This document shows, piece by piece, positions 7,829 to 15,990 of a stretch of 64,000 nucleotides of DNA. The stretch spans positions 496,001 to 560,000 of the forward strand of contig JANQQL010000025.1 in NCBI GenBank assembly GCA_028289345.1, given 5' to 3'. Position 1 is the first letter of the stretch. Every line of letters starts with the position of its first letter. Source of the stretch: Planctomycetota bacterium. Lineage in GTDB: Bacteria; Planctomycetota; B15-G4; SIAN01. The position numbers were made by a program, and so were the translations under genes. The notes below the pieces were generated by a model. That model was not told where the DNA came from and made no database searches. It saw only the letters and a program-made list of their open reading frames with translations.

Positions 7829-10108
7829 TTGGATACCGGACAGATCTCGCGGTTCGTGCAGAGCCACTACGGGCTTTCGGGAGAGTTTGAGCGCCTGGCC
7901 GGCGAAAACGAGAACTACTGCCTGCGTACCGACGACGGTGGCCGGTTCGTCTTGAAGATCTGCGGGGGAGTGGGCCCCGCTGCCACCGAGTTGGAGAACG
8001 AAGCGGTCGAGACTCTTGCCGCCGCTTTGCCGGACCTGCGATTGCCCACATCCGTTCCCAGTTCGACGGGGTCGCCGGTCGTTTCGTGCTCCGAGGGCAA
8101 AGAGGCGCGTCTGCTCGAGTTCGTCGAGGGGACGCCATGGCTCGAGGCCGGAGAGCCGTCGGCGGAGCGTTGCCGCGCCCTCGGTTCGACTCTGGCTCAG
8201 GTGGCGTTGGGACTCGCGGATCTGAACTCCGAAGCCGCGGATCGCAGTCATCGGTGGGACCTTGCGGCCGCAGCGCTGCATCGACGCCACGTCGGATGGA
8301 TCGAGGACCTGGATCGTCGGCGGGTGGTGGACCAGGCGTTCCAGACGTTTGCCGCGGCATGGTCGTCGCTCGGAGAGTTCCTGCCTCGAGGCGTGATTCA
8401 TGGCGATGCCAACGACGAAAACGTCCTCGTCGAGGGAGACCGGATCGTCGGGTTGCTCGACTTCGGCGACTGTCTCGAGAACCCGCTGATCTGTGAGCTG
8501 GCCATCGCTCTGGCCTATGTCATGCAGCGGACCGCGGAGCCGTGGAAGGTCGCCGCGCACGTGGTCGAGGGCTACCACACGCTGCGCCCCTTGCAGGAAT
8601 CCGAGCGGGAGGCCTTGTTCCCGTTGATCTTGGGTCGCTTGGCCGTGACCCTGACCACGTGCAGCGAACGCCGCCGCATCGATGCCACCCGGGAGTCGTG
8701 GTTCGCCTCGGAGGAGCCCGCCTGGAAGCTGTTGTCCAGGCTGGGAAGTCACTCTCCGCGAGACGCCGCGCACGCGCTCACCTCGGGGATCCAGGAAGCA
8801 GGGACGGACCAACAAGGATCCGAGCCGGAGCTGCTGCTCGAGAAGCGCCGCCAGCTCATGAACCCCGCGATGTCCGTGTCCTATCGCGATCCGCTGAAAA
8901 TCGTCCGCGGCCGAGGCCAGTTCCTGATCGATCATCACGGGCGTCCGTTCTTGGACTTGGTAAACAACGTCTGTCACGTCGGCCACTGCCACCCACGGGT
9001 CGTGGAAGCGGGGCAGCGACAGATCGCAGAGTTGAACACCAACACCCGCTACCTTCACGATGGGCTGACGGACTACGCGGCTCGGCTCTGCGCCACTCTG
9101 CCGTCTTCCCTCGACACGTGTTTCTTCGTCAACTCAGGTAGTGAGGCCAATGAACTGGCCTTGCGATTGGCGCGCCAGCACACGGGCCGCGAACACATCA
9201 TGGTGTTGGAGGGGGCCTACCACGGTCACACCTCGTCCTTGATCGCGATGAGCCCCTACAAGTTTCGCGGTAAGGGTGGCAAGGGGGTGGCGGAGTCCTG
9301 GGTCCATGTGGTGCCGTCTCCGGATGGTTACCGCGGGGAACACAAGGGGCACGGAGCCGAATCGGGGAGGGCTTACGCGGAGGATGTTCGTCGCACGATT
9401 TCCGAGGCAAGTGAGCCGATCGCCGGCTTCTTGTGCGAATCGATCTTGTCCTGCGGCGGGCAGGTCGAGCCTCCGGAAGGGTACTTCGCGGCGGCGTTCG
9501 AGCACGTTCGCAAGGCGGGTGGGGTGTGCATCGTCGACGAAGTGCAGGTGGGCTTCGCTCGGGTGGGCTCGCACTTCTGGGCCTTCGAGCGTCAGGGAGT
9601 CACTCCGGACATCGTGGTCATGGGCAAGCCCATCGGAAACGGTCACCCCATGGCTGCCGTGATCACGACCAAGCAGATCGCAAACTCGTTCGCCAACGGT
9701 ATGGAGTTCTTCGCCACCTTTGGCGGCAATCCGGTGTCCTGCGCCATCGGCAACGCCGTGCTGGATGTCATCGAGGCTGAGCAGCTCCAGGAGCATGCGC
9801 GAATCCTCGGGGAGTTCTTCCTGACAGAACTCCAGGGCCTGGCGCAGCGTCATTCCCTGATCGGTCATGTCCGTGGCGCGGGGCTGTTCCTCGGTGTCGA
9901 ACTGGTTCGCGATCCGGACACTTTGGAGCCGGCGTCCGAAGAAGCCGATGAAGTGATCAACCGATTGCGACACCGCGGCATCTTGTTGAGTACCGATGGC
10001 CCTTTGGCCAACGTCTTGAAGATCAAACCGCCGATGGTGTTGACCCAAGACGACGTCGAGTTTGCCATCCGGGCCCTGGACGAAACCCTCGCATCCCTAC
10101 AGAGCTGA
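7829..10108 (+). CDS. Fused APH-type kinase and class III PLP phospholyase, hydroxylysine-kinase/phospholyase-like
   Basis: This is a two-domain enzyme of 759 residues. Residues 1-330 form an APH/choline-kinase-like phosphotransferase: IHGDANDENVL (about 190) is the catalytic loop and LLDFGDC (about 210) the metal-binding DFG-like motif. Residues 335-759 form a class III PLP enzyme whose signatures YHGHTSSLIAMSPYKF and MGKPIGNGHP (Schiff-base Lys about 600) match the ammoniophospholyases ETNPPL and PHYKPL rather than ordinary transaminases. In animals, hydroxylysine kinase makes 5-phosphohydroxylysine and PHYKPL then eliminates phosphate and ammonia; this fusion would do both steps. The TTG start is supported by AAAGGAGG at 7816-7823. 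Phosphoethanolamine is the alternative substrate. Confidence 0.8.
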   Translation: MDTGQISRFVQSHYGLSGEFERLAGENENYCLRTDDGGRFVLKICGGVGPAATELENEAVETLAAALPDLRLPTSVPSSTGSPVVSCSEGKEARLLEFVEGTPWLEAGEPSAERCRALGSTLAQVALGLADLNSEAADRSHRWDLAAAALHRRHVGWIEDLDRRRVVDQAFQTFAAAWSSLGEFLPRGVIHGDANDENVLVEGDRIVGLLDFGDCLENPLICELAIALAYVMQRTAEPWKVAAHVVEGYHTLRPLQESEREALFPLILGRLAVTLTTCSERRRIDATRESWFASEEPAWKLLSRLGSHSPRDAAHALTSGIQEAGTDQQGSEPELLLEKRRQLMNPAMSVSYRDPLKIVRGRGQFLIDHHGRPFLDLVNNVCHVGHCHPRVVEAGQRQIAELNTNTRYLHDGLTDYAARLCATLPSSLDTCFFVNSGSEANELALRLARQHTGREHIMVLEGAYHGHTSSLIAMSPYKFRGKGGKGVAESWVHVVPSPDGYRGEHKGHGAESGRAYAEDVRRTISEASEPIAGFLCESILSCGGQVEPPEGYFAAAFEHVRKAGGVCIVDEVQVGFARVGSHFWAFERQGVTPDIVVMGKPIGNGHPMAAVITTKQIANSFANGMEFFATFGGNPVSCAIGNAVLDVIEAEQLQEHARILGEFFLTELQGLAQRHSLIGHVRGAGLFLGVELVRDPDTLEPASEEADEVINRLRHRGILLSTDGPLANVLKIKPPMVLTQDDVEFAIRALDETLASLQS

Positions 10109-10119
10109 GCGGGGACCGG

Positions 10120-10893
10120 TCAGCTTCGTTTGCGTGCGCGAACCCGAGGAGGGAGCTTCTTGGCGTTGCGGGGCAAGGTGGAACGCCCGGCTTGCAACGC
10201 GACGATTTCGTCCCGGCTCAAACGCCGCCAATCCCCCGGCTTCAAGCTTCCCAGAGAGACCGGCCCCACCTTGATGCGGCGCAAGCGTCGGACCGGGATT
10301 TCCACCTTGGCCAGGACGCGGCGCAAGTGCCGGTTCTTGCCTTCCTGGAGAGTGATCTGCAGGGTCGTGGACTCGCGGGTCTTGCGGCGCACCGCCACTT
10401 TGGCGGGTCGAGTTTTGCCTTCAGCGAGCCACACGCCTTGGCGCAGTTTCTTCAGCGCCTCGGGATCGGCCTGACCCTTCACGTCGACCTGGTAGACCTT
10501 TTCCACCTCGAAGCGGGGATGGGTGACCCGGTCCGTGAGTTGGCCGTCGTTGGTGAGGATCAACAAGCCTTCACTATCTTCGTCGAGTCTTCCCACGGGG
10601 AATAGCCGAATGTTCTTGGTCGGAATGCAGTCGACCGCTCGTTTGCGGCGTTGGGGATCCGCGTTGGTGCACACCACCCCCTTGGGCTTGTTCAACGCGA
10701 AGTACACTTGAGGAGCCGCGCGCACTCGTTCCCCACGCAGGGTGACCACCTGCAGGTCCGGTTCGATCGACGTGCCCAGCTTGGTCACGAGCTTGCCATC
10801 GACTTCCACGTCCCCGGCTTGGATCAACTCTTCGCACTTGCGTCGCGAAGCCACACCGCACCGCGCCAGATATTTTTGAAGTCGCTCGGCCAT
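10120..10893 (-). CDS. rluB: 23S rRNA pseudouridine synthase, RluB/RsuA family
   Basis: This 257-residue enzyme has an N-terminal S4 RNA-binding domain (MAERLQKYLARCGVASRR to about residue 60). The RsuA-type catalytic domain follows, with the motif PVGRLDEDSEGLLILTNDG holding the catalytic Asp. The family isomerises uridine to pseudouridine in rRNA; RluB modifies helix 80 of 23S rRNA. RsuA, RluE and RluF share the motif, but the S4 domain and basic tail fit RluB best. The start at 10893 begins exactly at the S4 domain; the reading frame stays open upstream to 10965. Its stop lies 11 bases from that of the convergent fusion gene. Confidence 0.88.
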   Translation of the reverse strand: MAERLQKYLARCGVASRRKCEELIQAGDVEVDGKLVTKLGTSIEPDLQVVTLRGERVRAAPQVYFALNKPKGVVCTNADPQRRKRAVDCIPTKNIRLFPVGRLDEDSEGLLILTNDGQLTDRVTHPRFEVEKVYQVDVKGQADPEALKKLRQGVWLAEGKTRPAKVAVRRKTRESTTLQITLQEGKNRHLRRVLAKVEIPVRRLRRIKVGPVSLGSLKPGDWRRLSRDEIVALQAGRSTLPRNAKKLPPRVRARKRS

Positions 10894-11088
10894 GGGAGTT
10901 CCGGTTTGCCGGGTCGGGGACCAGGCGCCGCGTTTCCTGCCACGCTTCGACAGTCGGATTGGCACGGGGCGCCGAAACTTCCATCTTACTGAGAACGGCC
11001 GCGAGACAGGTGCAAGTTGGCGGTGGGGGAGGCGCGACCGTTCGAACTGCGGGATGACGCGACGGCCGCTCGCCCTGGCAGCGAGAAA

Positions 11089-12129
11089 TCAGTTCGCCGG
11101 CGCGGAGAGAACCCGGATCAATCGAACCGGACCCTCGGGGTCGACCGTGTACTCTGCGACTCCGGCCGGAACGAGGATCGGGTTGCCGCGCTCGGCGGTC
11201 GCCTCGCCGTCCTTGGTGCGGACTCGGACGGGACCGTCGAACGGGACGAGGACGTGGAACCCTTGCCCGTTCGCATTGAACGAGCGAGCCTGCTCCAACG
11301 ACCATTTTTCGACGCGGTAGTCGGAACAGCTCACCAAGCGGATTCCCTGGCCACCGGCCATCGCCGTCGGTTCTGGGAATTGGGGCGTCTGGTCTTGCGC
11401 CACCACGTCACGGGCCTCCGCCAGATGGAGGGGCCGCGCGGGCTCCCGATTCCAATCGTAGATCCGATAGGTCGTATCGGCGTTCTGCTGGACTTCCAGG
11501 GCCACCACTCCCGCTCCCAAGGCGTGAATCGTCCCTGGAGGAAGGTGGACACAGTCTCCTGACTTCACTTCACGGAACTGGAGATGACGCTCTGGGGCGC
11601 TGCCGCTTTCCGCATCGGCGAAGAATTGTTCCGTCGAGTGTCCGGGACGGAGTCCGACGAAGACGCCGGCTCCTGGTTCGGCGCTGAGAATCCACCAGCT
11701 TTCTTGCTTCCCTTCGCCGGGCAGTTGCTCGTCGGAAGGGTGAACCTGCACTGACAAATGGGTCGCGGTGTCCAAGTACTTGATGAGCAGGGGGAACCGA
11801 GGGGTGGCGGGGGAGTCTCCGAGGAAGGCGCGAGGGTTCTCCGCAAACAGCTCGCTCAGCAAGCGATCTTTCGCGCTGCCGGAGGCGACTCTCGAATCGA
11901 CCTCGGGGCGGGTGGAAACAAGCCACCACTCTCCATGGGGCGCCAGCGGCCCGTCTTCAAGGACCTTCAAGTGCGCATGTTGATGGACTGCGTCACTTCC
12001 CCACGGCCGATGGACAGGAAGGGGAGTCAGTGCGAGTGGAGTCGTTTCCCAACCGTGCATCGGGGAAACATTACGACCGCGCTCGGGGATCTCGGACAGA
12101 AAAGAGGACGGCGGTGAGGACGTCGTCAT
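11089..12129 (-). CDS. manA: Mannose-6-phosphate isomerase, class I
   Basis: The enzyme interconverts fructose 6-phosphate and mannose 6-phosphate, feeding GDP-mannose and, through gmd and fcl at 57-59 kb, GDP-fucose synthesis. The cupin-type zinc site is visible in LSVQVHPSDEQLPGEGK and ESWWIL, and in PPGTIHALGAGVVALEVQQ; the YRIYDWNR motif follows. The 346-residue length fits the short class I enzymes of Bacillus type. The start at 12129 was chosen because GAGGA lies just upstream; a later ATG at 12060 is possible and would also leave the whole enzyme fold intact. It lies upstream of rluB, separated by about 195 bases. Confidence 0.9.
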   Translation of the reverse strand: MTTSSPPSSFLSEIPERGRNVSPMHGWETTPLALTPLPVHRPWGSDAVHQHAHLKVLEDGPLAPHGEWWLVSTRPEVDSRVASGSAKDRLLSELFAENPRAFLGDSPATPRFPLLIKYLDTATHLSVQVHPSDEQLPGEGKQESWWILSAEPGAGVFVGLRPGHSTEQFFADAESGSAPERHLQFREVKSGDCVHLPPGTIHALGAGVVALEVQQNADTTYRIYDWNREPARPLHLAEARDVVAQDQTPQFPEPTAMAGGQGIRLVSCSDYRVEKWSLEQARSFNANGQGFHVLVPFDGPVRVRTKDGEATAERGNPILVPAGVAEYTVDPEGPVRLIRVLSAPAN

Positions 12130-12282
12130 CGTGTCCTCACCGCCGTCCTCGGTGTCATGCAGATCCCCGTCCTGCTCGCGGTCCGTGCCCAATCAAGCGC
12201 AAGGCGAGCGCTTCCGGAACACGGGGACAAGGCCTGGCCCTGCATGGCCACCGAATGGGTTTCCCCTACCCGTTTTTCGCTC

Positions 12283-13887
12283 TCACTGATTCTCGTTGGA
12301 GTCCGTGTCATCCTCGTTCACCGCGTCGTCGGTGTTCTCGTCGACCACGTTCTCGACTTCGTCCACGGTCTCCTCGTTGTCGTCCCAAGGAGTGCTGTCG
12401 TCCGTGGTGTCCGTGTCCGTGGTCTCGTCCCACGGGGTGCCGGTGTCATCGCTGTCAGTCTCTTCCCAGTCCATGGAGTCCTCCTCCGTGTCCCAGGGGT
12501 TGACCTCCTCGGCGTTGTCATCGGTGGTTTCCGTGGTTTCCCACGGATCGGACTCGTTGTTCAGATCTTCTTCCGTCGGGAAGTTGTCCGGGTCATCGGA
12601 AGTCTGCTCGGTCTCCCACGGGTTGGTCTCGTCGTTGTTGAAACCGTCGTTCTCGAACTCGTCGGTGTTGTTGACGTCGGTGTTGTTGTTGACGTCATCC
12701 GTGGTGTTCGTCTCCGGAAACGTCGGATCGTCCTGGGAGAGCTCGCCGAAGGGATCGTCGCTGGTCTCTTCCTCGGTGGTGGTTTCGTAAGAGTTGTCGA
12801 AAGAGTCGGAGTTCTCGTTGTTGTCGAAGGACTCCTCCCAAGCTGGGGTCTCTTCCCAAGCCGGGGTCTCCTCGGTGCCGGCGGATTCCCACGTGGCGGA
12901 GTCCCAAGTGGTCTCCTCAGTGTCGGCGAACGGGTCTTCCCCGGCGCCGAGCTCCTCGGTGATCATCTCGTCGATCATGTCGTTCGGGGTTTCCTCGAAC
13001 GTCATCGAGTCGTCGAAGGAGGCTTCGGGTTCCCAAGTCATGGGCTCTTCCGTCGGCGTCGTCGCGGACTCTTCCGAATCTTCCGGCCACTGGTCGAGAG
13101 GCACATTGTCGAGGCTGTTCGGGTCGTTTTCGGCGTCGCTCAGAGCCAGGGGCAGCGGGCGGCCTTCTCGGAGGGCCACCTGCATGCGACGGGTTTCGTC
13201 GAACAGTCGATCCGCGTCCGGCGAGGACGGGTCGAGATTGCGGCCGACGCGGATGGCAGCGCGAGCGACCTCGATTTCCCCCGCCTGCATGGCGCAGGAA
13301 GCGTGGGCGAACTTGGCGCGAGCGGCGAAGGGCTTCGGTGCGCCACTGATGCGCACCTCGTCGAACTCGAGGAGACCGCGTTCGTACTCCCCGCGTTCCG
13401 TGTAGACCCAGGCGCGGACCAAATGGGCCAAGGTTGCCCTCGGCAAGCGTTCTCCGACCCGCTCGACGGTCAGCACTTCGATCCAGGGCTTGCTGCCGAA
13501 GCTGCTCTTGACCACGCACATCAACCGCAACCAGGTCAGTGGCTTCATCTCCACGAACTGGTGGAGCATCCGCCGATCCTTGCGGCTCACGTAGAAAAAG
13601 AAGTGAGGCTCGGAGAAGCCTTCCCGCGTCCACACGTCGGTGTTGACGCCCCACGCCCGGAAGTTCAGCCAAGAGCTCGGCTCGAACGACGTGTAGAACG
13701 GGTTGTAGATGTCACCCATTCCGCCGTAGAGCACGTCGACTTCGAAGGGAACGCGATTGAACGCGTCCGGCATCGAAATCACCTGGTCGAGGGTGACCTC
13801 TGCTGCGTCCGGGACGTCACTGGCAGCGCTCGCCGCGCCCCCGAAGCTGCATCCGATCCATGCCGCAAGCGCCCAGCTCCTCATCAT
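12283..13887 (-). CDS. Exported protein with TPR-like region and long acidic, Trp-containing tail
   Basis: This 534-residue protein is not a known family to me. It has a signal peptide (residues 1-22, ending ASAAS) and a folded region to about residue 150 that ends in a beta-rich, OB-like stretch (LTWLRLMCVVKSS, PWIEVLTVERV). TPR-like helices follow at about 150-230 (AWVYTERGEYERGLLEFDEV). From about residue 250 to the end it is a low-complexity tail of Asp, Glu, Thr, Asn and Ser with almost no basic residues. The tail is studded with repeated NPWETE, DPWETT, NPWDTE, TPWDET and TPWDDN units and two DPF triplets. GAGAAGGA precedes the ATG. The tail could bind cations or a partner, or act as a surface spacer. 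Confidence 0.7.
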   Translation of the reverse strand: MMRSWALAAWIGCSFGGAASAASDVPDAAEVTLDQVISMPDAFNRVPFEVDVLYGGMGDIYNPFYTSFEPSSWLNFRAWGVNTDVWTREGFSEPHFFFYVSRKDRRMLHQFVEMKPLTWLRLMCVVKSSFGSKPWIEVLTVERVGERLPRATLAHLVRAWVYTERGEYERGLLEFDEVRISGAPKPFAARAKFAHASCAMQAGEIEVARAAIRVGRNLDPSSPDADRLFDETRRMQVALREGRPLPLALSDAENDPNSLDNVPLDQWPEDSEESATTPTEEPMTWEPEASFDDSMTFEETPNDMIDEMITEELGAGEDPFADTEETTWDSATWESAGTEETPAWEETPAWEESFDNNENSDSFDNSYETTTEEETSDDPFGELSQDDPTFPETNTTDDVNNNTDVNNTDEFENDGFNNDETNPWETEQTSDDPDNFPTEEDLNNESDPWETTETTDDNAEEVNPWDTEEDSMDWEETDSDDTGTPWDETTDTDTTDDSTPWDDNEETVDEVENVVDENTDDAVNEDDTDSNENQ

Positions 13888-13921
13888 GACTTTCCATCCT
13901 TCTCGGGGTTTGAAAACGTCG

Positions 13922-14095
13922 TCAATCTTCTTTTTGAAGCTCTTCGAGAAGTTGAGTCATGACCTGATCAAGGTTGGCCTGCGAAACGTCCTCTTCGCTT
14001 TGAATGGCTTCCTTGATGAGTTTGACTCTCTCCTCTCGCGTCAGCGGCCGGTTCGGAAGATTGAACAAAAACTGTCCAATGTCTTGGTTCCGCAC
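13922..14095 (-). CDS. Small helical protein, unknown; 5' end uncertain
   Basis: Reading from a GTG at 14095 gives 57 residues, including PNRPLTREERVKLIKEAIQS and ending TQLLEELQKED. Its charge pattern looks like a real amphipathic helical protein. GGGGAA lies upstream of the GTG. A better start signal, GGAGGACACAGC-ATG, lies at 14133, but its frame ends after 30 codons (MRLNFDTTPGE...). One extra base near 14110-14120 would join the two into a 70-residue protein. So either the gene begins at GTG, or it carries a frameshift or sequence error. The stop is 34 bases before the acidic-tail gene, so the two are probably one transcript. Confidence 0.5.
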   Translation of the reverse strand: MRNQDIGQFLFNLPNRPLTREERVKLIKEAIQSEEDVSQANLDQVMTQLLEELQKED

Positions 14096-14312
14096 AGCGT
14101 TTCCCCAGGTGTCGTGTCAAAGTTGAGTCGCATGCTGTGTCCTCCGTTCTTGCCGATGGGCTCGCACCGGAAGTTGCCAAGCCGGCCAAAATCCGGGTCA
14201 CCCATGCGCTCGCTATCGGTGGGCGAAGTCGCCTTCCTTGAGGGAAAAGCGGTAGCTGGGCTCGGAAAGCTGAAAGGATTTCCGCGAACAGGATTCCGCG
14301 CGCGATTCCCAG

Positions 14313-14330
14313 GCCCCGAGACCGCGGGGC
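14313..14330 (-). terminator. Hairpin after rsmD, weak terminator candidate
   Basis: A 6-bp perfect stem (GCCCCG/CGGGGC) with a 6-base loop begins a few bases past the rsmD stop codon. No T-run follows it on the minus strand, so it may be an RNA-stabilising 3' hairpin rather than an intrinsic terminator. Confidence 0.3.
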
Positions 14331-14334
14331 TTGT

Positions 14335-14940
14335 TCAGACGGGGGCGACCCGCAAGAAGCGCAGACGGGAAGTGCCAAACAGCCGACGGTCTTCCTCGCG
14401 GAATCCCCGGGGAACGGGGTCCGGACTGGGCTCCGGCTCTTCCCAAACCAGCAGCGCGTCGTCGGTCCACCAGCCAGCGTCGATGCCTGCGCTGAGCCCC
14501 TCGCAAAGAGCTTGCAGTTGCGCCGAGGATCGAGAGATCGCGAAGGGCGGATCCATGGAGGCGAATTGGAAGGGAGCTCCGGCGGGCGGGGTCGCGAAGA
14601 ACAACTCGGGAATGCGTCGCGACAAGATCACCGCCTCCGGGGGACACAAGCTCAGCTCTTGGAGGTTGGCCTTCAAGCATTGGAGGCCCGGGCGACCCGC
14701 TTCCACGAAAGTGGCGTGGTTGGCTCCGCGGCTCAGGGCCTCGATGCCGAGGGATCCAGAGCCCGCGAACAGGTCCAGCCACTGAGTCCCGGGAACCTCG
14801 GCTTGGAGGATGTCGAAAAGGGAGCGGCGCACGCGGGCGCGGGCTGGTCGGGTCACCTGTCCGCGTGGAACCCGCAGACCCCGGCCACGGAAACGACCGG
14901 TCAGGATGCGAGGCCGTCGGTCTTGGGATCCTTGGGTCAT
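14335..14940 (-). CDS. rsmD: RsmD-family 16S rRNA (guanine-N2) methyltransferase
   Basis: RsmD methylates G966 of 16S rRNA during small-subunit assembly. The 201-residue protein shows the family pattern in order. The N-terminal RNA-contact part is RILTGRFRGRGL followed by TRPARARVRRSLFDIL, motif I is WLDLFAGSGSLGIEALSRGA, and the catalytic N-methyltransferase motif is DPPF, here in FASMDPPFAIS. The start is uncertain: an ATG at 14997 would add 19 residues of no family character, so 14940 was preferred although its Shine-Dalgarno is poor. It is divergent from dapA. Confidence 0.85.
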   Translation of the reverse strand: MTQGSQDRRPRILTGRFRGRGLRVPRGQVTRPARARVRRSLFDILQAEVPGTQWLDLFAGSGSLGIEALSRGANHATFVEAGRPGLQCLKANLQELSLCPPEAVILSRRIPELFFATPPAGAPFQFASMDPPFAISRSSAQLQALCEGLSAGIDAGWWTDDALLVWEEPEPSPDPVPRGFREEDRRLFGTSRLRFLRVAPV

Positions 14941-15056
14941 CGGGGGCAAGTGTTCCTCGAGTGCCGAACCGAAGTGTCGAGTCGGCAAGGGTAACATGCG
15001 CCAGGGTTATGGGCCGGGGGTGGCTGCACGGTTGGGTCGAGTTGGGAGGGGAGCAA

Positions 15057-15947
15057 ATGTTCCAGGGATGCATCACGGCGCTGGTGACGCCGTTCCGGAA
15101 TGGAGGACTCGACCAAGGTGCGCTCGAGTCCTTGGTCGAACATCAGGTGGAATCCGGCGTTGACGGGTTGGTCGTGGCCGGGACGACGGGAGAAGCTCCG
15201 ACTCTTTCCAGCGACGAGTTTCGTCAGCTGGTGTCGTTGGTCGTTGCTCGGGTGCGCGGTCGCATTCCGGTGATCGTCGGGACCGGATCCTACGACACCC
15301 GCCAGGCCGTGGCGCGCACTCGACAGGCGGCGGAGCTCGGTGCCCAAGGAGTCTTGGTCGTTTCGCCGTACTACAACCGGCCAGGAGAGCGGGGGCTCCG
15401 AGCGCACTTCAAAATGGTGGCCGAGTCGTCGGCGATTCCGGTGTTGCTTTACGACATCCCCTCCCGGACCGGGGTGCGGATCGGGCGAGAGCTGGCCACG
15501 GAGCTGATGGAGCACCCACGGGTCGTCGGCATCAAGGACGCCAGCGGGTCCCCGGGTCATGCCATGGATCTGGTGGCAAATGGGGGAACGGTGATGGCCG
15601 GAGACGACGCACTCACCTTGCCATGGATGAGCCTGGGCGCGGTGGGGGTCGTTTCCGTGGCTTCGAACGTGGTGCCGGAGGCCATGGTCGAGTTGGTGGC
15701 TGCCGCCGCCGAAGGGGACCTGGATCGGGCTCGCCAAGTGCACTATCGATTGCTACCACTCTTTCGGGCGTTGTTCCTGGAGTCGAATCCGGTGCCGGTG
15801 AAGGCGTTGCTGAGTTTGGCGGGCCGATGTACAGCGGAGGTCAGGCTTCCGCTCATCGAGGCGGCACCCCCGACGGTGGATGCGCTTCGTCGTGCGTGGC
15901 AAGACACTGCCCCGCCCCTTTTGAAGACCAACGCAGCGGCGAGCTGA
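15057..15947 (+). CDS. dapA: 4-hydroxy-tetrahydrodipicolinate synthase
   Basis: DapA condenses pyruvate with aspartate semialdehyde, the first committed step to diaminopimelate and lysine. The 296-residue TIM-barrel protein shows GTTGEAPTLS (pyruvate site), VSPYYNRPGERG (catalytic Tyr), YDIPSRTGVRI, and VGIKDASG carrying the Schiff-base Lys. GGGAGGGGAG at 15045-15054 sets the ATG at 15057. Diaminopimelate implies peptidoglycan, which not every planctomycete group was once thought to have. Related N-acetylneuraminate lyase-type aldolases share the fold, but the GTTGE and YNRPG forms favour DapA. Confidence 0.92.
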   Translation: MFQGCITALVTPFRNGGLDQGALESLVEHQVESGVDGLVVAGTTGEAPTLSSDEFRQLVSLVVARVRGRIPVIVGTGSYDTRQAVARTRQAAELGAQGVLVVSPYYNRPGERGLRAHFKMVAESSAIPVLLYDIPSRTGVRIGRELATELMEHPRVVGIKDASGSPGHAMDLVANGGTVMAGDDALTLPWMSLGAVGVVSVASNVVPEAMVELVAAAAEGDLDRARQVHYRLLPLFRALFLESNPVPVKALLSLAGRCTAEVRLPLIEAAPPTVDALRRAWQDTAPPLLKTNAAAS

Positions 15948-15990
15948 CGACGCTCCGAGAATCCCGGCTCGCTGCCCCGAGATCACGACT

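Noticed and set aside
12157-13962. A 601-codon open frame on the plus strand opposite the acidic-tail protein
   Set aside because: It is the mirror of the Asp/Glu-rich codons (Val/Leu/Gly-rich translation), has no ribosome site, and no domain is visible. The minus-strand gene has a signal peptide and good start.
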